25,674 bases of DNA from an uncultured Christensenella sp. (lineage in GTDB: Bacteria; Bacillota; Clostridia; Christensenellales; UBA1242): the NCBI GenBank assembly GCA_905203645.1, contig CAJKWP010000011.1, positions 1 to 25,674 of the forward strand, read 5' to 3'. The notes under the pieces were generated by a model. It did not search any database, had not been told where the DNA came from, and saw nothing but the letters and a program-made list of their open reading frames with translations. A program made the position numbers and the translations under genes. Shown one piece after another: positions 1-6,429 of the stretch (position 1 is the first letter of the stretch; the number at the start of each line of letters is the position of its first letter).

Positions 1-55
1 CCCCCCCATGTCAAGCAATTTTGCAATTTTTTTTGTGTTTTTCAAAAATTTTTGC

Positions 56-89
56 AAAAAAAAACAATCTGACGCTGTTTGTCAGATTG
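56..89 (-). terminator. Intrinsic terminator of the ytxC-like gene
   Basis: A perfect 9-bp stem (CAATCTGAC 65-73 with GTCAGATTG 81-89, 7-nt loop) is followed on the minus strand by a run of nine T (plus-strand A at 56-64). A second perfect hairpin without a T-run lies at 135-155 (AAAATGCCT / AGGCATTTT, 3-nt loop), between this terminator and the stop codon at 226. The transcript of the minus-strand gene would therefore end in two tandem hairpins. Confidence 0.75.
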
Positions 90-225
90 TATACAAAATA
101 CATTGTCAAAAAAATATGCAAAATGCTTGGACAGAAAATGCCTACCAGGCATTTTGGTGACAGTGCGCATTGCATAAATATTCATATATTTTTGCTACTG
201 TGTTAATTCAGTCAAGCAAATTTTG

Positions 226-939
226 TTACATGCAGTTTATTCGGGTTTGGAATACTTGACTTATCAAAAAGTATTTTTCGGTGTTTATATCGCCATAAAA
301 ATTTATGCGTTTGGGACTGAGTCCAATCAAGGTTGAAAGCAAGTCTTCGTCTTTGTTGACTGCGATATCTTTGTCAAGTTCGTCACTTATCTTAAAGCCA
401 CCTTCGTCACAATAAACGTTGACTGTGTCGTGTGTAATTTCCAAATTGTCAACCAAAAATTTCAAAAGGTCAACAAAGTTTTCGGGTGAAATCAAAAAGT
501 AACCATTGTCGTTTGCTATCGAAGAAAGTTCTTCCCACTTTTCACGCAATGAGCGAAGATTGAAATAATAAAAGCCATCCAAATTCAAAGAGTTTTCCAA
601 ATCAAGTGCTTTGCTTATTATGTATGTATCTGTTTCTTTGTCAAAATTCAAAAGTGCTTTTTTAAGTGCTTTTACATATATTCCATTTTTTACTGGCAAC
701 ATAAGTTTGCTGTCCAAAAATTCACCTTTGTAAAATATGCAAATACAATCGGCAATAATCTGCGTCAAAAAAACTTTCATACGAGATTTGTCATATTCTT
801 CGCACGCGATACATATTTGATAATTTTGATTTTCAAAATTTTTTGTAGCCAAGCAAATGCCGTCAAGTTGTTTTTTTATACTTGAAAAAATAAAGTCACA
901 ACAATTTTGATTTTTTACAGTCAAACAAATTTCCCACAT
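226..939 (-). CDS. YtxC-like sporulation-family protein (putative)
   Basis: A protein of about 237 residues without a signal peptide or membrane segment. The stretch from about residue 122 onward (LDLENSLNLDGFYYFNLRSL, then a Trp-Glu-Glu-Leu segment and LLKFLVDNLE) follows the pattern I remember for the YtxC family: a Leu-x-Gly-Phe-x-x-Phe-x-Leu core, a helical segment, then a phenylalanine-rich LLKFLV helix. The C-terminus (LLSTLIGLSPKRI) also fits. YtxC is a poorly understood sporulation-associated protein of Bacillota. I chose the ATG at 939 because GGAG lies 6 bases upstream; the ATGs at 951 and 966 have no good ribosome binding site. The gene is monocistronic, ending in hairpins at 135-155 and 56-89. 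The family call is by pattern memory and is uncertain; that the gene is real is much surer. Confidence 0.55.
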   Translation of the reverse strand: MWEICLTVKNQNCCDFIFSSIKKQLDGICLATKNFENQNYQICIACEEYDKSRMKVFLTQIIADCICIFYKGEFLDSKLMLPVKNGIYVKALKKALLNFDKETDTYIISKALDLENSLNLDGFYYFNLRSLREKWEELSSIANDNGYFLISPENFVDLLKFLVDNLEITHDTVNVYCDEGGFKISDELDKDIAVNKDEDLLSTLIGLSPKRINFYGDINTEKYFLISQVFQTRINCM

Positions 940-1172
940 AAAATTCTCCATTATCAGTTTATGCAAATTATTTTTTGCTTTTGCTTTTTATTTATGCAAA
1001 AAACGAAAATTAAAATCAAAAATTACAAAATCGCATACAAAACATGATTTTTTGAGATAATCAATATTTTTTTTACATTATTTTGCAATTTTTTTGTTTT
1101 TTTGTTGCAAATACGTTTGTATCAACAAATTACAGTGAGAAAAAGCAACTTTTTGTTACGACGGCATTTTAA

Positions 1173-1201
1173 TTGACAAAAATATATTTTTTTGTTAAAA
1201 A
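1173..1201 (+). promoter_or_regulatory. Promoter of the lipoprotein gene
   Basis: TTGACA at 1173-1178 and TAAAAA at 1196-1201 are separated by 17 bases. Transcription would start near 1208, leaving a leader of about 40 nt with the ribosome binding site AAAGGA before the ATG at 1249. The rest of 967-1172 is AT-rich and shows no gene. Confidence 0.55.
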
Positions 1202-1248
1202 TATTTTGTAATTTTGAAGGCAAAATACAAATATAAAAGGAAAAAGAA

Positions 1249-1977
1249 ATGAAAAGAAAAATATATGCTTTGGTTTTGACGTTTTTTTGTGTTTTTTGTA
1301 TGTTTGCATTTTTTGGATGCAATGAAAATATAATTGACCACAGAATAATCGTCACTTCATCAAATATAAGATATGGCACAGCGCATGGCGATGGATATTA
1401 CAAAACAAAACAACAAGTTGTGCTGACTGCAACCGAACTTGAAGGTCACAAATTTGTTTGTTGGGTAAAAGACGATGTGATAATTTCAACTGAGTCAGAA
1501 TACAAATTTGTTGCAAACAAAAAAACCGAAGGCAAATATATGGCGGTGTTCGAAGGTGAGCAAATGCAAATCGAAAAACTTTCAAACATAACGCTTTTGT
1601 TGGGTGCGAAAGAAAACAGCGGAAATTATCAACTTGAAAATGTTACAATCTTGCATTCCGACAACAATCTTTACAATGGCGAACAAAGTGCAATTTTTGA
1701 CTTTGATTCCCCTGCTCCTGTGCAACTTGACATCCAAACCGACAAAATCTTTTGCCTTGACAACCAATATTATTTTTCAATATCACTTGTCATAAAAAAC
1801 AGCCTTGACCAACAAAAAACTTATTCGGCAAACTTTATTGTGACTGTAACAGAAAATGACCTGCTTGCAACAAGTGAAGACAAAATGTACTCTGTTCAAA
1901 AAGCATTCTTCACAACCGATGTCAATCTTGAAATCTCAGTTTCATTCAACTTTGCACCACTTGCAGCAACGGAATAA
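1249..1977 (+). CDS. Lipoprotein with an InlB B-repeat-like domain
   Basis: A 242-residue exported protein. The N-terminus has MKRK, a hydrophobic stretch of about 18 residues and a cysteine in FFGC (about residue 24), which reads as a lipoprotein signal peptide, although the lipobox is not ideal. Residues about 33-100 (a start like IIVTSSNIRYGTAHGDG, then VVLTATELEGHKFVCWVKDD and YMAVFEGE) match the pattern of the divergent InlB B-repeat: small beta unit, Gly-x-x-Phe-x-x-Trp core and a closing Ala-Val-Phe strand. The C-terminal half is beta-rich and unrecognised. Such proteins sit on the outer face of the membrane; the ligand is unknown. The start has AAAGGA 7-8 bases upstream. It is monocistronic, between a TTGACA promoter and a strong terminator. 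Confidence 0.75.
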   Translation: MKRKIYALVLTFFCVFCMFAFFGCNENIIDHRIIVTSSNIRYGTAHGDGYYKTKQQVVLTATELEGHKFVCWVKDDVIISTESEYKFVANKKTEGKYMAVFEGEQMQIEKLSNITLLLGAKENSGNYQLENVTILHSDNNLYNGEQSAIFDFDSPAPVQLDIQTDKIFCLDNQYYFSISLVIKNSLDQQKTYSANFIVTVTENDLLATSEDKMYSVQKAFFTTDVNLEISVSFNFAPLAATE

Positions 1978-2045
1978 TTATTCATGACTTTGCATAATTA
2001 TACAATTTAATTGAATATCAAAACTTTCAAAAACTAAAACACAAC

Positions 2046-2103
2046 AAAAAATCTTGGGAGTCAAAGTGCCAAATTAGCATAAAGCAAAGCCAAGATTTTT
2101 TTT
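2046..2103 (+). terminator. Terminator of the lipoprotein gene
   Basis: AAAATCTTGG (ending 2057) pairs with CCAAGATTTT (from 2090) around a loop of about 32 nt. The 3' arm runs into eight T. The A-run at the 5' arm could give weaker termination from the other direction. Confidence 0.7.
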
Positions 2104-2156
2104 AAATTTTTTTTTGCCGTGCAATCTTTTCAAGGATAATATTTTGACAGGTTGCA

Positions 2157-2162
2157 TACAAT
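2157..2162 (+). promoter_or_regulatory. -10 element abutting the murG start
   Basis: TACAAT (5 of 6 matches to TATAAT) lies just 6 bases before the murG ATG at 2169, so the expected transcription start falls on or next to the start codon. There is no Shine-Dalgarno sequence in front of the ATG. No good -35 was found at 17 bases (GGATAA), so the promoter call is tentative. Confidence 0.4.
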
Positions 2163-2168
2163 AACAAC

Positions 2169-3209
2169 ATGAAAACGATTGTACTTACTGGCGGTGGAAC
2201 CGCTGGGCATATTATGCCAAACATGGCACTTTTACCCGAACTGAAAAAATATTTTGACAAAATAGTTTATGTTGGAAGTGAGCAAATGGAAAAAAACATT
2301 GCTCATGATTATCACCTTCCGTTTTATCAAATAAGTGCCGTAAAACTTGTTCGCAAATTAACGCCAAAAAATCTTGCTATACCATTCAAACTTTTAAAGT
2401 CAATAAAGCAAGCAAAAATGGTTTTGAAGCAAATCAATCCTGACGTTATATTTTCAAAGGGCGGGTTTGTTTCTCTGCCCGTTGTTATTGCAGGACACAA
2501 ACTTGGCATACCAGTTGTCAGTCACGAAAGTGATATGACTATGGGGCTTGCAAACAAGATTATTTACAAATATGCAAAAACTGTTTGCACAGGTTTTGAA
2601 TCTACTGCCCTTCACCACAAAAAATGCGTTTATACAGGTTCACCTGTCCGCAATGAAATATTTTTGGGACAAAGACAAGTTGCAAAAAAAATATGCAATT
2701 TTGCAAAAGACCAAAAGACTCTTTTGTTCTTTGGTGGAAGTTTGGGCTCACAAAAAATCAACAATGCTCTTTATAAGACTATTGACAAACTTGACGATTT
2801 CAATATCATTCATATAACTGGCAAAAACAACAAAAGTCAAATACATCAAAGCAACTACTATTCTTGCGAATGGACAAATCAAATTCAACACTTTTTTGCA
2901 CTGGCAGACATTGTAATTTGTCGCGCGGGTGCAAACACGCTTTGCGAACTTATGGCACTTGGAAAAAAGATGATTCTTATTCCATTGTCAAAAAAACAAT
3001 CTCGTGGTGACCAAATTGACAACGCAAACTACTTTGCCAAAAAAGGTTATGCAAAGGTCATTTATGAAGAAGACCTTACACCAACAAGATTGTATAATGC
3101 TGTAACAAACTATCCAAAAGTCACAAAGCAATCCCAAGATTTTCGCATTGCAAATCAAAAGATAGTAAACTGCATTTTGGATGCACAAAATTCAAAACAA
3201 AATCAATAA
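2169..3209 (+). CDS. murG: MurG, UDP-GlcNAc:lipid I N-acetylglucosaminyltransferase
   Basis: Adds N-acetylglucosamine from UDP-GlcNAc to lipid I on the inner membrane face, making lipid II for peptidoglycan synthesis. The 346-residue length is normal for MurG. Visible landmarks are the N-terminal glycine loop GGGTAGH (residues 8-14), KGGFVSLPVVIAG, the acceptor-side HESD (HEQN in E. coli), a second glycine loop FFGGSLGSQKIN near residue 190, and the UDP-GlcNAc site RAGANTLCELMALGK followed by SRGDQIDNA. The RGDQ variant replaces the usual HQ-x-x-NA and, as I remember, is typical of a MurG subtype in Bacillota. The gene stands alone. Its TAA overlaps the tail of the opposite-strand acpS by 7 bases. 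No Shine-Dalgarno sequence is visible; a -10 box sits 6 bases before the ATG. Confidence 0.93.
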   Translation: MKTIVLTGGGTAGHIMPNMALLPELKKYFDKIVYVGSEQMEKNIAHDYHLPFYQISAVKLVRKLTPKNLAIPFKLLKSIKQAKMVLKQINPDVIFSKGGFVSLPVVIAGHKLGIPVVSHESDMTMGLANKIIYKYAKTVCTGFESTALHHKKCVYTGSPVRNEIFLGQRQVAKKICNFAKDQKTLLFFGGSLGSQKINNALYKTIDKLDDFNIIHITGKNNKSQIHQSNYYSCEWTNQIQHFFALADIVICRAGANTLCELMALGKKMILIPLSKKQSRGDQIDNANYFAKKGYAKVIYEEDLTPTRLYNAVTNYPKVTKQSQDFRIANQKIVNCILDAQNSKQNQ

Positions 3210-3553
3210 TAGTAAATGCACATTGCTATCGCATTGTCTTTTACATGCGAAACAGAAACGTCCAATTTTTCACTGTCAAACATTTGCGCCAATTTTCCGT
3301 GCAAAACAATTTTTGGTGCACCGTTTGTTTGGTGCGTAATTTCGATATCCAAAAAATATTGCCCCGCGGTTTTGAATGCCTTCATCACCGCTTCTTTGCA
3401 AGCAAACATACCCGCAAAATGCTGAGCATACTCTTTGTGCTTTTTGCAGTATTCAACTTCACTTGGCAAAAAAACTCTTGAAACAAATTTTGGATTTTCA
3501 AGTGATTTTTGCACACGTGCGACTTCAATAATATCCACTCCAACACTACTCAT
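3203..3553 (-). CDS. acpS: Holo-[acyl-carrier-protein] synthase
   Basis: Transfers 4'-phosphopantetheine from CoA to apo-acyl carrier protein, activating fatty-acid synthesis. The protein of 116 residues has the AcpS size and motifs: VGVDIIEVARV at the N-terminus with the metal-binding Asp, a central FAGMFACKEAVMKAF corresponding to the family's F-x-x-KEA-x-x-KA, and SVSHVKDNAIAM near the C-terminus. The start ATG at 3553 has AAGGAAG 6-7 bases upstream and overlaps the recX stop (ATGAGTAG), so translation is probably coupled. The stop TGA lies inside the murG end on the other strand. It is the last gene of yigZ-recX-acpS, and no separate hairpin terminator is visible behind it, so its transcript may run antisense into murG. 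Confidence 0.93.
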   Translation of the reverse strand: MSSVGVDIIEVARVQKSLENPKFVSRVFLPSEVEYCKKHKEYAQHFAGMFACKEAVMKAFKTAGQYFLDIEITHQTNGAPKIVLHGKLAQMFDSEKLDVSVSHVKDNAIAMCIYYY

Positions 3554-4157
3554 AATCAACTTCCTTGAAAACGGCGTTTGTTGCATAGTTTGCCAAGGAA
3601 TAATCAAATCCCTTTGAAAGCAAATATCTGTACAAACTTTGTTTTGTTTTTAAGTTTTTTTCTTTGTTTTTTGTGTACTTTTTTGCAATTTCCACCGCTG
3701 CCTGGTTTTGGTCAAGGTCACGTGTTGCAAGTGCAATCACGTCTTTGGATATTCCTTTTTGAAAAAGAGCATACTCCAAAGCCTTTTTACCCTTTTGATT
3801 TTGATAACTCTTGACATAATTTTGACAATACTGCAAATCGTCGATATATTTGTAGCCTTTAAGTTTGTTAACGACGTACTGGCAAATTTGTGGCATATAT
3901 CCCTTGTTTTTCAAATAATCAAAAACTTCTTTTTGACTTTTCAAGCCTTTTGCCAAATAACCGCTCGCCTTTTCAAAAGCTACAATTTTTTCACTTTCAA
4001 ATTGCAAGTTTTCCAAAGTTTTTTTGTCAATTTCCATACCGCAAACGATTTTGTTTTTGACAAGTGTTTCCTTTGAAAGATTGCATACATAATTTCCGTC
4101 CAAAAAAACGCGGAAATTTTCGCTTTTGCCGATTTGTTTGAGCTCAGTAATTTCCAT
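3546..4157 (-). CDS. recX: RecX family regulator of RecA
   Basis: RecX binds RecA filaments and modulates recombination and the SOS response. The protein has 203 residues, all helical in appearance. Landmarks are an N-terminal small beta segment (FRVFLDGNYVCNLSKETL), then three RecX-type helical repeats, including YLAKGLKSQKEVFDYLKNKG, YIDDLQYCQNYVKSY with the conserved aspartate pair, GKKALEYALFQKGI and SLYRYLLSKGFDYSLA. The ATG at 4157 follows the yigZ stop by 3 bases, with GGAT inside the yigZ end as ribosome binding site. The recX end overlaps the acpS start. The co-location with acpS appears to be economy of arrangement, not shared function. Confidence 0.88.
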   Translation of the reverse strand: MEITELKQIGKSENFRVFLDGNYVCNLSKETLVKNKIVCGMEIDKKTLENLQFESEKIVAFEKASGYLAKGLKSQKEVFDYLKNKGYMPQICQYVVNKLKGYKYIDDLQYCQNYVKSYQNQKGKKALEYALFQKGISKDVIALATRDLDQNQAAVEIAKKYTKNKEKNLKTKQSLYRYLLSKGFDYSLANYATNAVFKEVDYE

Positions 4158-4160
4158 AAT

Positions 4161-4496
4161 TTATCCTTGTGTTGCGATTGAAGCAGATTTTGAATATGCA
4201 CGTGTCAAACCACCTGCACCAAGTTTGACACCACCAAAGTACCTTATGACAACAATCAACGTATTTTGCAATTTCTTTTTTTCCAAAACATTGAATATTG
4301 GTCTTCCTGCCGTGCCGGAAGGTTCGCCGTCATCACAAAATTTTGCAGTGTTTGGCAAAACGTAAGCATAGCAAATATGTGTTGCTTTTTTGTGCTCTTT
4401 TTGCAAATCTTCAAGGATTTTTTCAATTTCTTCCTTGCTTTGCACGCTGTATGCTTGACTGTAAAATTTTGATTTTTTGACTTCCAGCAGTTCCAA
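4161..4496 (-). CDS. yigZ: YigZ/IMPACT family protein, single N-terminal domain
   Basis: Member of the IMPACT (UPF0029) family, whose eukaryotic members modulate Gcn2; the bacterial role is not settled. Motifs are KKSKF at the start, ATHICYAYV, DDGEPSGTAGRPI and VVIRYFGGVKLGAGGLTRAYS. Typical YigZ proteins are about 200 residues with a second C-terminal domain; here the protein stops after about 111 residues, so that domain is absent. Start choice: a TTG at 4520 overlaps the -10 box of a strong promoter (TTGACA 4549-4544, 18 bases, TATACT 4525-4520) and so could not be translated from that transcript. The TTG at 4496 has AAAAGGG 7 bases upstream and is preferred. First gene of the yigZ-recX-acpS operon. 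Confidence 0.85.
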   Translation of the reverse strand: MELLEVKKSKFYSQAYSVQSKEEIEKILEDLQKEHKKATHICYAYVLPNTAKFCDDGEPSGTAGRPIFNVLEKKKLQNTLIVVIRYFGGVKLGAGGLTRAYSKSASIATQG

Positions 4497-4519
4497 TTTG
4501 TTTCCCTTTTGTTTTTTCA

Positions 4520-4549
4520 AGTATACAAAAATTTGTTTTTAGTTGTCAA
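4520..4549 (-). promoter_or_regulatory. Promoter of yigZ-recX-acpS
   Basis: On the minus strand TTGACA (4549-4544), an 18-base spacer and TATACT (4525-4520). Transcription would start near 4513, giving a leader of about 17 nt that still includes the AAAAGGG ribosome binding site before the TTG at 4496. Confidence 0.75.
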
Positions 4550-4563
4550 AGCAATTTTGGCAA

Positions 4564-4593
4564 CAAAAAAGATTGCCATGTCTGACAATCTTT
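4564..4593 (-). terminator. Terminator of rpoZ
   Basis: AAAGATTG (4568-4575) pairs with CAATCTTT (4586-4593); inside are one mismatch and two more pairs. On the minus strand the stem is followed by TTTTTTGTTG. It lies 16 bases beyond the rpoZ stop and separates rpoZ from the yigZ promoter. Confidence 0.75.
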
Positions 4594-4609
4594 GATTTTT
4601 CAATTTTTG

Positions 4610-4804
4610 TTAGTCACTGGAAACAATTTTTCCTTCGTATATTTCCTCGGCAGCCCAACTTACAGATTTGATGTCACTTTTTTCAAGTTCGGCAGGAATA
4701 CGTTTTTCAAGTTCCTTTGCCCTTTTTGACATAACGCAACAAAGTTTGTATTTGTTGTTGTCCATCTTTTTTGCAAGTTCGTCAATAGGTGGTTGAATCA
4801 TCAT
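4610..4804 (-). CDS. rpoZ: RNA polymerase omega subunit
   Basis: Small subunit that helps assemble and stabilise RNA polymerase by binding beta-prime. The 64-residue protein starts MMIQPPIDELAKK, followed by KYKLCCVMSKRAKEL and a short acidic C-terminal part ending in a Trp-Ala-x-Glu-Glu segment, the usual layout for short omega subunits of Bacillota. The ribosome binding site GAGG is 11 bases before the first ATG (4804). It has its own promoter with an extended -10, an 85-nt leader able to form a 12-bp stem, and its own terminator. It diverges from recF. Confidence 0.9.
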   Translation of the reverse strand: MMIQPPIDELAKKMDNNKYKLCCVMSKRAKELEKRIPAELEKSDIKSVSWAAEEIYEGKIVSSD

Positions 4805-4828
4805 AACAGTTTTACCTCACTTTTTGCA

Positions 4829-4872
4829 CAAAATTTTGTTCAAATCCAAAAATCGCACACAACAAAATTCTG
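4829..4872 (-). promoter_or_regulatory. Long hairpin in the rpoZ leader
   Basis: In the rpoZ mRNA, CAGAATTTTGTT (4872-4861) can pair with AACAAAATTTTG (4840-4829) over 12 positions, with one G-U pair and a 20-nt loop. No U-run follows, so it is not an intrinsic terminator. It ends about 14 nt before the GAGG site and may affect mRNA stability or translation. The function is inferred only. Confidence 0.4.
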
Positions 4873-4896
4873 TCCATAAAAAATTTATGCATTCGC

Positions 4897-4925
4897 ATAA
4901 TAGCACAAAAACACAATTTAGTCAA
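4897..4925 (-). promoter_or_regulatory. rpoZ promoter with palindrome at the start site
   Basis: Minus-strand TTGACT (4925-4920), 17-base spacer, TATTAT (4902-4897), with TGC directly before the -10 box (extended -10). The inverted repeat TTATGC-attc-GCATAA (4885-4900) covers the end of the -10 box and the predicted start near 4890, so it could be a repressor site. Confidence 0.7.
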
Positions 4926-4952
4926 TACAAATGACTTGTTTTTGTCAAAAAC

Positions 4953-4981
4953 TTTTCAAAACAAAATTTTTATGCTAAAAT
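4953..4981 (+). promoter_or_regulatory. recF promoter (extended -10)
   Basis: TTTTCA (4953-4958), 17-base spacer and TAAAAT (4976-4981) preceded by TGC, an exact TGn extension. The predicted transcription start is near 4988, two bases before the recF ATG at 4990, with no Shine-Dalgarno sequence. Confidence 0.55.
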
Positions 4982-4989
4982 GTTTTGGT

Positions 4990-6066
4990 ATGGAAATAAG
5001 TTCACTGTCACTTTTCAATTTCCGCAACTGGCTTGACGGAAAAATTGAATTTGGCAAAAACGTAAATATTTTGGTCGGCGACAATGCGCAAGGCAAAACA
5101 AATGTCCTTGAAGCAATCTTTTTTTGCGCCATTGGCAAAAGCACCCGCTCACGTGACAAAGAACTTGTAAACTTTGAAAAGGAAAACTCAAAAATAACTG
5201 TGTTTGTTCAAAAGAAGTTTGGCAAAACAAAAATCGAAATTTATCTGTTCAAAAAACAAAAAAAGGCAATCAAAATCAACGGAATCCCAATAAGCAAAAT
5301 CGGACAACTTATGGGCGAACTCAACTGCGTTTTCTTTTCACCTGACGAACTTAAACTTGTAAAAGAAACTCCCGAAGACCGCCGAAGATTTTTGGACATT
5401 CACCTTTCCCAAACCGACAAAACCTACTTTTATCTTTTGGGCACCTATGACAAAATTTTGAACAATCGCAACAAAATAATAAAAAATTGCAAAATTCAAC
5501 CACAATACATGGAAACCTTGCCAATTTGGAACGAAAAACTTGCCGAAACTGCAAGCAAAATTATCGCAAAAAGATTGCAATTTATTCAAGACCTGAAGCC
5601 TTATGCAAAAAAGGTGCACCAAACACTCAGCAACAACAAAGAAGACCTTTGTCTTGAATACAGTTCAAATATCGACGTTTCAAAAGACACAAAACAGCAC
5701 ATTCTTGACACGCTTGATAAGAACTTGGAAAAAGATATTGCACTTGGCTATACTTCTTGCGGACCACATCGTGACGATTTGAAAATAACGCTTGACGGCA
5801 AGGACACAAAAAATTTTGCATCCCAAGGTCAACAACGCAGTTGCGCACTTTCGCTCAAACTTGCCGAATTGGAACTTATCACTCAATCAACTGGCGAAAA
5901 ACCAATTTTGCTTTTGGACGACGTTTTCAGCGAACTTGACAAATCTCGCCGTGCCAAACTTTTACAGTTTGCTCAGAATTATCAAACCATAATCACCTGC
6001 ACTGACATTGACAAAATCACCACTCCTTGCAAAATCATCAAAATCAAAAACGGAAACATTCAATAA
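4990..6066 (+). CDS. recF: RecF DNA repair ATPase
   Basis: RecF is an SMC-like ATPase that, with RecO and RecR, loads RecA at single-strand gaps. The protein has 358 residues, the normal length. Landmarks are the RecF N-terminus LSLFNFRNW, Walker A GDNAQGKTN (residues 30-38), VFFSPDEL and a DRRRFLD motif, the ABC signature SQGQQRS, and Walker B LLLDDVFSELD with the catalytic Glu. The start at ATG 4990 (MEISSL) is preferred over upstream ATG/TTG codons, because family members begin just before the LSLFNFRN strand and because the promoter -10 box lies at 4976-4981. In many bacteria recF sits beside dnaN and gyrB; here it is isolated, diverging from rpoZ. Confidence 0.95.
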   Translation: MEISSLSLFNFRNWLDGKIEFGKNVNILVGDNAQGKTNVLEAIFFCAIGKSTRSRDKELVNFEKENSKITVFVQKKFGKTKIEIYLFKKQKKAIKINGIPISKIGQLMGELNCVFFSPDELKLVKETPEDRRRFLDIHLSQTDKTYFYLLGTYDKILNNRNKIIKNCKIQPQYMETLPIWNEKLAETASKIIAKRLQFIQDLKPYAKKVHQTLSNNKEDLCLEYSSNIDVSKDTKQHILDTLDKNLEKDIALGYTSCGPHRDDLKITLDGKDTKNFASQGQQRSCALSLKLAELELITQSTGEKPILLLDDVFSELDKSRRAKLLQFAQNYQTIITCTDIDKITTPCKIIKIKNGNIQ

Positions 6067-6126
6067 AAAATCCACTTGCAAGCCTGCCCCTTTTGTTGAG
6101 CGCACTTTCACAAGCGGATTTTTTTT
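6066..6126. terminator. Bidirectional terminator between recF and the XRE gene
   Basis: AAAAATCCACTTG (6066-6078) pairs with CAAGCGGATTTTT (6111-6123), one mismatch, loop of about 32 nt. T-runs follow on both strands. It serves recF (+, ends 6066) and the minus-strand repressor-like gene (ends 6130). Confidence 0.75.
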
Positions 6127-6129
6127 GTT

Positions 6130-6333
6130 TCAATCTTCCAAACCCAAAAGATAATCGCAAGATACTTTGAAAAATTTTGCCAAAATAACAATTTGTTCTG
6201 CTTTTATATCACTTTGATTATTTTCATAACGACACAAAGAAGATTTGCTTATATTGGTCAACTTGCTTAACTGTTCAATGGAATACTGATTTTTTATTCT
6301 TAATTCTTTTATTCTTTCACTTAACTTTTCCAT
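6130..6333 (-). CDS. XRE-family repressor-like regulator
   Basis: A 67-residue protein consisting of little more than one Cro/C1-type helix-turn-helix: ERIKELRIKNQYSIEQLSKL, then TNISKSSLCRYENNQSDIK and IVILAKFFKVSCDYLLGLED. The recognition helix region ISKSSLCRYENN and the ending DYLLGLED are typical of phage-type and stand-alone XRE regulators. The ATG at 6333 is preferred over 6351: TATAAT (minus strand, 6345-6340) lies 6 bases before it, and there is no Shine-Dalgarno sequence. It diverges from a second small HTH gene, and three dyads in between overlap both promoters, so auto- and cross-regulation is likely. It may control the adjacent phage-type operon; that is inference. Confidence 0.85.
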   Translation of the reverse strand: MEKLSERIKELRIKNQYSIEQLSKLTNISKSSLCRYENNQSDIKAEQIVILAKFFKVSCDYLLGLED

Positions 6334-6339
6334 AATTTG

Positions 6340-6345
6340 ATTATA
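6340..6345 (-). promoter_or_regulatory. -10 box of the XRE repressor gene
   Basis: Consensus TATAAT on the minus strand, 6 bases before the ATG at 6333 and touching operator O1 (6346-6359). No good -35 was found (AATACT at 17 bases), so the promoter may be weak or activator-dependent, or the mRNA leaderless. Confidence 0.5.
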
Positions 6346-6417
6346 TCCCATTTTTGAGAAAAAGTATTTGACATCCCAAAAGTGGGATGATATAATATTT
6401 TTATCCCAATTATGGGA
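6346..6417. promoter_or_regulatory. Three-operator switch region
   Basis: Three dyads of form TCCCA-N4-TGGGA: O1 6346-6359 (imperfect, TCCCA tttt TGAGA), O2 6374-6387 (within a perfect 6-bp-arm version, ATCCCA aaag TGGGAT), O3 6404-6417 (TCCCA atta TGGGA). Centres are 28 and 30 bases apart. O1 abuts the -10 box of the minus-strand gene, O2 fills the spacer of the plus-strand promoter, and O3 covers its start site. The number and placement resemble a phage lysogeny switch. Confidence 0.8.
6368..6396 (+). promoter_or_regulatory. Consensus promoter of the Cro-like gene
   Basis: Perfect TTGACA (6368-6373), 17-base spacer, perfect TATAAT (6391-6396). Operators O2 and O3 overlap it, so it should be strong when free and shut off when a repressor is bound. 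Confidence 0.85.
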
Positions 6418-6429
6418 AGGGAGAACAAA

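Noticed and set aside
1..7. Run of seven C at the left end
   Set aside because: It stands out in AT-rich DNA but is too short to call a feature; it may be a contig or window edge effect.
21..206. Open frame of 61 codons on the plus strand
   Set aside because: No ribosome binding site, and it runs through the terminator hairpins of the ytxC-like gene; composition looks non-coding.
1122..1379. Minus-strand open frame in front of the lipoprotein gene
   Set aside because: It overlaps the promoter and signal peptide of a well-supported gene and has no family features.
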